Assembly: GCA_018898235.1 (NCBI GenBank)
Contig: JAHIJU010000320.1
Span: 1 to 11,038, forward strand
DNA: 11,038 bases
Reading direction: 5' to 3'
Source: Actinomycetota bacterium
GTDB taxonomy: Bacteria; Actinomycetota; Actinomycetes; Actinomycetales; Cellulomonadaceae
Below the pieces are notes generated by a model. The model was not told the DNA's origin and ran no database searches. It worked only from the letters and a program-made list of their open reading frames with translations. A program made the translations under genes and the position numbers. Below are positions 6,852 to 11,038 of this stretch, in pieces. Position 1 is the stretch's first letter. Each line of letters begins with the position of its first letter.

Positions 6852-6857
6852 TACCGT
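6852..6857 (+). promoter_or_regulatory. -10-like hexamer TACCGT for a leaderless miaA transcript
   Basis: TACCGT is followed by seven bases and then the GTG at 6865, placing the expected transcription start on the start codon. It matches TANNNT; no -35 is recognisable upstream. No Shine-Dalgarno sequence is present in the seven-base gap, in line with a leaderless start. Confidence 0.6.
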
Positions 6858-6864
6858 CCTGTCG

Positions 6865-7815
6865 GTGAGCATCGTCGTCGCGGTCGTCGGGCCCACCGCC
6901 ACCGGCAAGTCGGACCTCGCGATCGCGCTTGCTCGGGCGCTGGGTGGCGACGTCGTCAACGCCGATGCGCTGCAGCTGTACCGCGGGATGGACGTCGGGA
7001 CCGCGAAGCTGAGCCAGGCCGGGCGGGCCGAGGTCCGCCACCACCTGCTCGACGTGCTCGAGCCCGATGAGGACGCCTCGGTGGCGTGGTTCAGGCAGGC
7101 CGGTCGAGCGGTGCTGGCCGAGCTGTCCGCGCAGGGCCGGCGGGCGGTGGTGGCCGGGGGCTCGGGTCTGTACGTGCGCGCGCTGCTGGACCCGATGGAC
7201 TTCCCGGGCACGGATCCGCTGGTGCGGGCCGCACTGGAGGAACGGGCCGAGCGCGAGGGGCCGGGCCTGCTGCACGACGAGCTGACCAGGCTCGACCCGG
7301 TCGCGGCGGCCGGCATCGACCGGCGCAACACCCGCCGCGTGGTGCGTGCGCTGGAGGTCCACGCGCTCACCGGACGGGTCTCCACGGGTGTGCTCCCGCG
7401 CTATCGCTACGAGATCCCGGCCGTCCAGATCGGCCTCGACCTGGACCGCGCCGCGCTCGACGCGGCGATCGAGGCGCGGGTCGATCGGATGTGGGCGGCC
7501 GGGCTCGTGGACGAGGTGCGCGCCCTGGCCGCGCACGGGATGTCCCGGACCGCCGCGCGGGCCGTCGGCTATGCGCAGGTCCTGGACCTCCTGGCCGGGA
7601 GCAGTGACGAGGCGGCGGCCCGCGCAGCGACCGTGGTCGGTACCCGCAGGCTCGCCCGCAAGCAGATGGGCTGGTTCGGCCGCGACCCCCGCGTCCACTG
7701 GCTGGATGCCGCCTCCCCAAACCTCGTGGACGAGGCGCTGGACCTGGTCGCGCGCGCCGAGGCTGGCACCCTGGCCGAGGGCTCCGAGCCGGTGCGGCGC
7801 GTGCTCGGGTCCTGA
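6865..7815 (+). CDS. miaA: tRNA dimethylallyltransferase (tRNA A37 isopentenyltransferase)
   Basis: MiaA transfers a dimethylallyl group from DMAPP to N6 of adenosine 37 in tRNAs that read UNN codons, in the cytoplasm; MiaB-type methylthiolation may follow. The 316-residue length is normal. The P-loop GPTATGKS is at residues 9-16, NADALQLYRGMDVGTAK at 32-48 (carrying the conserved Asp and the tRNA-contact segment), GGSGLY at 98-103, then NTRRVVRALE, and the C-terminal RKQMGWFGRDPRVHWLD, all family hallmarks. GTG at 6865 was chosen because the P-loop follows at the usual distance and because the TACCGT hexamer ends seven bases before it. Upstream in-frame sequence belongs to the shadow of the TPR gene. 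It lies 43 bases before dapF, a common actinobacterial order, but dapF appears to have its own promoter. Codon use is ordinary for the window. Confidence 0.96.
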   Translation: MSIVVAVVGPTATGKSDLAIALARALGGDVVNADALQLYRGMDVGTAKLSQAGRAEVRHHLLDVLEPDEDASVAWFRQAGRAVLAELSAQGRRAVVAGGSGLYVRALLDPMDFPGTDPLVRAALEERAEREGPGLLHDELTRLDPVAAAGIDRRNTRRVVRALEVHALTGRVSTGVLPRYRYEIPAVQIGLDLDRAALDAAIEARVDRMWAAGLVDEVRALAAHGMSRTAARAVGYAQVLDLLAGSSDEAAARAATVVGTRRLARKQMGWFGRDPRVHWLDAASPNLVDEALDLVARAEAGTLAEGSEPVRRVLGS

Positions 7816-7821
7816 CCGGGT

Positions 7822-7845
7822 CGCGGGTGCCGCCGCGTGCCCGCG
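7822..7845. other. Inverted repeat between miaA and dapF
   Basis: CGCGGG (7822-7827) and CCCGCG (7840-7845) are perfect six-base arms around a 12-base loop, starting six bases after the miaA stop and abutting the dapF -10-like hexamer at 7846. It may be a miaA terminator without a T tract, or an operator for dapF. In GC-rich DNA such arms can occur by chance. Confidence 0.3.
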
Positions 7846-7851
7846 TACCCT
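7846..7851 (+). promoter_or_regulatory. -10-like hexamer TACCCT for a leaderless dapF transcript
   Basis: TACCCT is followed by seven bases (TCGGGAG) and then the GTG at 7859, the same geometry as at miaA. GGGAGG directly abuts and overlaps the GTG, so it cannot act as a ribosome binding site for it, and no other start codon follows at a suitable distance. This favours a leaderless message. Confidence 0.6.
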
Positions 7852-7858
7852 TCGGGAG

Positions 7859-8830
7859 GTGAGCGCCACGAGCCCGGTCGGGACCGCACGGCCCGCTGCC
7901 CCGTCGACCGCGCGGCTCGAGGTCGTCAAGGGCCACGGGACGCACAACGACTTCGTGCTGATCGACGACCGGCAGGGTCGGCTCGACCTCGACGGTGCGC
8001 TGGTGGCCCGGCTCGCGGACCGGCGGGGCGGCGTGGGCGGCGACGGCGTCATCCGGCTGGTCGCGTGCGCGTTGCTGCCCGAGGGACGCGACCTGCAGGC
8101 GGGCGACCCGGCGGTGCGCTGGTTCATGGACTACCGCAACGCCGACGGTTCGACCGCCCAGATGTGCGGCAACGGGGTGCGGGTGCTGGCTGCGTTCTGC
8201 GAACGGCTCGGGCTGTGGGACGGCCAGGGTGAGCTGGCGCTCGGCACGCGGGCGGGTGTGCGCCGGGTGCGGCGGGTCCCTGCCGCCGATGGCTCGTCGG
8301 ACCCGTGGTACTCCGTCGGGATGGGCGCCGTGACGCTGCCCGGTGGTGCGGCGGCCGTGGCTGAGGGCAGTGACGTCCAGGTCCGGGTCGGTGGGCTGGA
8401 CGTGCCCCGCCCGGGTCTGTCGGTCGACGTCGGGAACCCGCACGCGGTGGTGGCCGTGTCCGACGAGGAGACCCTGGCCCGGGTGCTGCTCGTCGATGCG
8501 CCGGAGGTGCGCCCGACCCCCGTCGACGGCGTGAACGTCGAGCTGGTGGTGCCGCTGGGCGAGGAGCTGGTCGCCGGCGAGGTCGTCGGCCGGGTGCGGA
8601 TGCGCGTGCACGAGCGCGGGGTCGGCGAGACTGCGTCCTGCGGGACCGGCGCGTGCGCGGTGGCGGCCGCGGTGCGCAGCTGGGCCGGTCCGCAGGCCCC
8701 CAGGACGTGGCTCGTGCAGGTCCCGGGCGGCACGGTGAGGGTGCGACTGGCGGCGGACGGCACGGCTGAGCTGGCCGGTCCTGCCGTGCTCGTGGCCCAG
8801 GCCGTGGTGGACCTGGACGCGTTGGGCTGA
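7859..8830 (+). CDS. dapF: Diaminopimelate epimerase
   Basis: DapF interconverts LL- and meso-diaminopimelate, the penultimate step to lysine and the supply of the peptidoglycan cross-linking residue; it acts in the cytoplasm without cofactor. The protein has 323 residues, longer than the usual ~275-290, partly through an N-terminal lead of about 19 residues before RLEVVKGHGTHNDFVLID. The two catalytic cysteines are in the expected contexts: C103 in QMCGNGVR and C261 in ETASCGTGACA. VGNPHAVV (191-198) and RNADGS (93-98), both substrate-site motifs, are intact. The GTG at 7859 was chosen for the TACCCT-N7-GTG geometry and because no other in-frame start lies close to the conserved N-terminus. 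It follows miaA by 43 bases and converges on the methyltransferase gene. No sign of decay. Confidence 0.96.
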   Translation: MSATSPVGTARPAAPSTARLEVVKGHGTHNDFVLIDDRQGRLDLDGALVARLADRRGGVGGDGVIRLVACALLPEGRDLQAGDPAVRWFMDYRNADGSTAQMCGNGVRVLAAFCERLGLWDGQGELALGTRAGVRRVRRVPAADGSSDPWYSVGMGAVTLPGGAAAVAEGSDVQVRVGGLDVPRPGLSVDVGNPHAVVAVSDEETLARVLLVDAPEVRPTPVDGVNVELVVPLGEELVAGEVVGRVRMRVHERGVGETASCGTGACAVAAAVRSWAGPQAPRTWLVQVPGGTVRVRLAADGTAELAGPAVLVAQAVVDLDALG

Positions 8831-8848
8831 GCGGGCGCGACGGTGCGC

Positions 8849-8882
8849 GGCCGGCTCTTGTCCGGGGTGGTGCCCGGCGGCC
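8849..8882. terminator. Possible bidirectional hairpin between dapF and the methyltransferase gene
   Basis: In the 88-base convergent gap, GGCCG (8849-8853) can pair with CGGCC (8878-8882). Inside it, CCGGG (8862-8866) can pair with CCCGG (8873-8877). The stems are short and compete with other GC pairings, and no T tract follows, so this is only a plausible terminator. Confidence 0.25.
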
Positions 8883-8918
8883 ACGGTGTGGTCGGCCGAT
8901 GTGGTCGGCCCGGTCGGC

Positions 8919-9518
8919 TCAGCCGGGCGTGTCCACCCGGAGCACCCGGAAGCCCTTGGCGGTGGCGACCCGTTCGACCGGGAGCCCGAGCTCGGCCGCG
9001 ATCCACTGTGCGAGCGAGTCCGCGCCGAGGTTCTTGCTGACCACCAGATGGGCGCTGGCGCCGGGCGCGAGCCGGGGCAGCCAGCGGGTCAGCAGCTCGT
9101 GCAGGGCGGGTTTGCCGATCCGGATCGGCGGGTTGGACCAGATCGCATCGAAGCGCAGATCGGCGGGGACGTCGTCGGGCAGGGCGGGGCGCACGGTGCC
9201 CAGGCCGAGCCGCTGGGCGTTGGTGGCGACCAGGTCGAGGGCGCGGGTGTTGACGTCGACCGCCCATACCCTGCCCTGGCTGCGCAACGCGAGCTCGAGT
9301 GCGATCGGCCCCCACCCGCAGCCGAGGTCGAGCAGCTCACCCCCGGGCGGCGGTGGCGGGGTGTGCGCGAGCAGCGCGCGGGTGCCGAGGTCGACGTGGT
9401 CGGGGCTGAACACCCCGCCGGCAGTCTGCACCTGGACAGTACGGCCGGCGAGCTCGACCTCGACGGTGCGCTGTCGGGCGTCCGACACCGGTTCGGCGCT
9501 GAAGTAGTGGTCGCTCAC
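8919..9518 (-). CDS. RsmC-like class I SAM-dependent methyltransferase (199 aa)
   Basis: This is a single-domain Rossmann methyltransferase of the small-subunit MTS/RsmC-RlmG group. LLDLGCGWGPIALELA (residues 62-77) is the SAM-binding glycine loop, VDVNTRALDLVATNA (87-101) the acidic ribose-binding strand, and WSNPPIR (127-133) the NPPI catalytic motif of N-directed (base amino group) methyltransferases. The C-terminal VVSKNLGADS also resembles RsmC. E. coli RsmC has an extra N-terminal pseudo-domain and makes m2G1207 in 16S rRNA; this protein lacks that domain, so the target (rRNA guanine or another) is not certain and no symbol is given. GTG at 9518 was chosen because the frame upstream is shadow sequence and because TACCGT ends seven bases before it. 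Convergent with dapF and divergent from hflX, it sits among RNA- and ribosome-related genes (miaA, hflX), which fits an RNA-modifying role. Confidence 0.88.
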   Translation of the reverse strand: MSDHYFSAEPVSDARQRTVEVELAGRTVQVQTAGGVFSPDHVDLGTRALLAHTPPPPPGGELLDLGCGWGPIALELALRSQGRVWAVDVNTRALDLVATNAQRLGLGTVRPALPDDVPADLRFDAIWSNPPIRIGKPALHELLTRWLPRLAPGASAHLVVSKNLGADSLAQWIAAELGLPVERVATAKGFRVLRVDTPG

Positions 9519-9525
9519 GCCCCGG

Positions 9526-9531
9526 ACGGTA
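9526..9531 (-). promoter_or_regulatory. -10-like hexamer TACCGT for a leaderless methyltransferase transcript
   Basis: On the minus strand TACCGT is followed by seven bases (CCGGGGC) and then the GTG at 9518, the same spacing seen at three other genes here. No -35 of TTGAC type is visible. Confidence 0.6.
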
Positions 9532-9566
9532 CCGGCCGGGCTCGGCCGGCAGCGAAATGCCTCGCC

Positions 9567-9589
9567 GGTCCCGCACCCAGCGTGGGACC
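9567..9589. promoter_or_regulatory. Inverted repeat GGTCCC...GGGACC upstream of hflX
   Basis: Perfect six-base arms (9567-9572 and 9584-9589), extendable to eight pairs with one G-U, surround a loop of 7-11 bases. It lies 33 bases before the hflX start in the 103-base divergent gap. It could be an operator or a hairpin near the hflX 5' end. A clear hflX -10 hexamer was not found. Confidence 0.3.
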
Positions 9590-9621
9590 CTGGAGGTCGA
9601 CAGTCACCCGAGAGGATCTGC

Positions 9622-11038
9622 GTGAGCGAGACCGGACCGAAGCGCACAGCACCAGAGAGCACGCCACCCGAGCGCACAGCGGCCCAGGTGGCCGATGACG
9701 TGGTGGCACGCGTGCTGGCCCGGGCGGGGACGGCGCTCCAGTCGTCGGATGCGGGTCCGACCTCGTTCGACGGCGACCAGCTCGAGCTCGCCGAGCGGAC
9801 CTCGCTGCGCCGGGTCGGGGGACTGTCCACCGAGCTCGAGGACGTCACCGAGGTCGAGTACCGCGCGCTGCGGCTGGAGAAGGTCGTCCTGGTCGGGTTG
9901 TGGAGCACGGGTTCGCCCGAGCTGGCGGAGGTCTCGCTGCGCGAGCTGGCGGCCCTTGCGCAGACCGCGGGGTCGGAGGTCCTCGACGGGTTGCTGCAGC
10001 GCAGGCACACCCCGGACCCGAGCACCTATCTGGGCTCCGGCAAGGCGGCCGAGCTGGCCACCGTCGTGGCCGCGGTGGGTGCCGACACCGTCGTGGTGGA
10101 CGGGGAGCTGGCGCCGTCCCAGCGGCGTGCGCTGGAGGACGTCGTGCGGGTCAAGGTCATCGACCGGACCGCGCTCATCCTCGACATCTTCGCCCAGCAC
10201 GCCCGCTCGAAGGAGGGCAAGGCGCAGGTCGAGCTGGCCCAGCTGGAGTACCTGCTGCCGCGGCTGCGCGGCTGGGGTGAGTCGATGTCCCGGCAGGCCG
10301 GTGGGCAGGTCGGGGCCGGGCAGGGCATGGGTTCGCGCGGCCCTGGTGAGACCAAGATCGAGCTGGACCGTCGTCGGATCCGCACCCGGATGGCCAAGCT
10401 GCGGCGCGAGATCGCGGCGATGGCGCCGGCCCGGGTGACCAAGCGTTCGTCGCGGGTGCGGGGGGCCGTGCCGTCGGTGGCGATCGCCGGGTACACGAAC
10501 GCCGGGAAGTCCTCGCTGCTCAACCGGTTGACGGGTGCCGGGGTGCTCGTGGACAACGCCCTGTTCGCGACCCTGGACCCGACGGTGCGCCGGGCCGAGA
10601 CGAGTGACGGCCGCGTCTTCACGCTCACCGACACCGTCGGCTTCGTCAGGGCGCTGCCGCACCAGCTGGTCGAGGCGTTCCGCTCGACGCTGGAGGAGGT
10701 GGCCGAGGCCGATCTCCTGCTGCATGTCGTGGATGCCGCCCACCCCGATCCGTTCGGCCAGCTCGCCGCGGTGCGTGAGGTGCTCGCCGGCATCCCGGGT
10801 GCGCTCGACGTGCCCGAGCTGGTGGTGCTCAACAAGGCGGACCTCTCCTCGGAGGGAGCGGCGCGCATCCGCTCGCTGTGTGCCCGCGCGGGCCTCGATA
10901 TGCTCGCGGAGATCCCTTTCGATGGCGAGCTCGCCCGACTGCTTCCCCGGCTCGCCGCGGGAGAGCGCCGCGAGGAGGACTCTCCTGGCCTCGCGGCGGC
11001 TACCGTCGCGTGGCAGCAGCTCGCGGCGCGCTTCGTTC
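9622..11038 (+). CDS. hflX: Ribosome-associated GTPase HflX, 3' end chimeric and cut by the window edge
   Basis: HflX is a translational GTPase-family protein that binds the 50S subunit and splits or rescues stalled ribosomes, notably under stress. The GTG at 9622 follows AGAGGA (9611-9616) with five-base spacing, so this gene uses a Shine-Dalgarno start. The N-terminal HflX domain has TPDPSTYLGSGKAAEL, then the helical linker with QVGAGQGMGSRGPGETKIE and LDRRRIRTRM. The G domain has G1 GYTNAGKS (290-297), TLDPTVRR (the usual switch I segment), G3 DTVGF (337-341) and G4 NKAD (404-407). Up to there it is a typical HflX. After about residue 408 the expected G5 motif (SAR/SAKTGEG type) and the PY-RGDL...HEEG C-terminal block are absent. 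Instead residues ~415-472 read ARAGLDMLAEIPFDGELARLL and onward, resembling the end of a MinD-type ATPase, with many A/T-ending codons. The last part may therefore not belong to this gene; see the findings. The reading frame is open to the last base. Confidence 0.85.
   Translation, partial: MSETGPKRTAPESTPPERTAAQVADDVVARVLARAGTALQSSDAGPTSFDGDQLELAERTSLRRVGGLSTELEDVTEVEYRALRLEKVVLVGLWSTGSPELAEVSLRELAALAQTAGSEVLDGLLQRRHTPDPSTYLGSGKAAELATVVAAVGADTVVVDGELAPSQRRALEDVVRVKVIDRTALILDIFAQHARSKEGKAQVELAQLEYLLPRLRGWGESMSRQAGGQVGAGQGMGSRGPGETKIELDRRRIRTRMAKLRREIAAMAPARVTKRSSRVRGAVPSVAIAGYTNAGKSSLLNRLTGAGVLVDNALFATLDPTVRRAETSDGRVFTLTDTVGFVRALPHQLVEAFRSTLEEVAEADLLLHVVDAAHPDPFGQLAAVREVLAGIPGALDVPELVVLNKADLSSEGAARIRSLCARAGLDMLAEIPFDGELARLLPRLAAGERREEDSPGLAAATVAWQQLAARFV
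10843..11038 (+). other. Foreign-looking tail on hflX resembling a MinD-type (ferredoxin-linked) ATPase C-terminus
   Basis: The translated stretch after NKADL has IRSLC, then LAEIPFDGELARLL, a charged AAGERREEDSPG segment and VAWQQLAARF. This order (NKAD, a helix with Cys, 'L-IPFD-IA', variable loop, 'W-L') is how P-loop MinD/NubP-like ATPases with inserted ferredoxin domains end. It is not how HflX ends. About a dozen of some 60 codons end in A or T (GGA, TGT, GAT, CCT, CGA, CTT, TCT, GCT, GTT), against few in the preceding hflX sequence. The assignment to that family is from memory of its motifs. Confidence 0.5.

Noticed and set aside
4740..7385. Long minus-strand open frame of 881 codons opposite the TPR and miaA genes
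   Set aside because: Its translation is Arg/Pro/Ser-rich low-complexity sequence typical of the antisense of GC-rich genes, it runs through the GGGGCC array (open in all frames), and the plus strand has recognisable proteins throughout.
6115..8127. Minus-strand open frame of 670 codons opposite TPR, miaA and dapF
   Set aside because: Shadow of three well-supported plus-strand genes, with no recognisable domain.
8888..8910. Direct repeat of GTGGTCGGCC (8888-8897 and 8901-8910) after dapF
   Set aside because: Only two ten-base copies in very GC-rich sequence; no att site, integrase or other mobile-element sign, so chance is adequate.
11001..11006. Another TACCGT hexamer near the right edge
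   Set aside because: It is inside a coding frame and only three bases before a GTG, so it does not share the seven-base geometry of the four promoter candidates.

Overview
The window is high-GC DNA with almost every codon ending in G or C, frequent GTG starts and short or overlapping gene junctions. Together with a miaA-dapF-methyltransferase-hflX order, this points to an actinobacterium, possibly a Micrococcales-type organism; the order is an inference from gene order and style, not a measurement. Nine protein genes are supported. Two are cut by the window edges. No rRNA, tRNA, CRISPR array, insertion sequence or integrase is visible, and no gene-free stretch exceeds 300 bases.

Left part (1-1142): the 3' portion of an aspartate:alanine-exchanger-type membrane transporter with two RCK_C (TrkA-C) domains. 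It converges on two minus-strand YbjN-family genes (1195-1710 and 1707-2306) that overlap by 4 bases.

Middle part (2445-6767): divergent from these YbjN genes, a tightly packed plus-strand operon encodes a third YbjN protein with a His/Asp-rich tail, a compact Hsp90-family (GHKL) ATPase, and a 640-residue TPR protein with a CxxC motif. The junctions overlap by 4 and 8 bases, so translation is probably coupled. The Hsp90-like gene ends in nine perfect GGGGCC hexanucleotides coding for a Gly-Ala tail, placed just ahead of the TPR gene start. YbjN proteins are reported to have a secretion-chaperone-like fold, so the block looks like a candidate chaperone and co-chaperone module. A hairpin follows the TPR gene.

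Right part (6865-11038): housekeeping genes. MiaA (tRNA A37 isopentenylation) and DapF (lysine/peptidoglycan precursor epimerase) are on the plus strand, an RsmC-like methyltransferase is on the minus strand, and HflX (ribosome-associated GTPase) is on the plus strand running off the end. Four start codons (second ybjN, miaA, dapF, methyltransferase) sit exactly 7 bases after a TACCGT or TACCCT -10-like hexamer. That is the geometry expected of leaderless transcripts, and it fixes one ambiguous start.

The last ~190 bases do not look like HflX. After the NKAD motif the reading frame continues into what resembles the C-terminus of a MinD-type ferredoxin-linked ATPase, with a shift in codon use. 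This suggests a chimeric junction, either an assembly artefact or a recombination, at the right edge.
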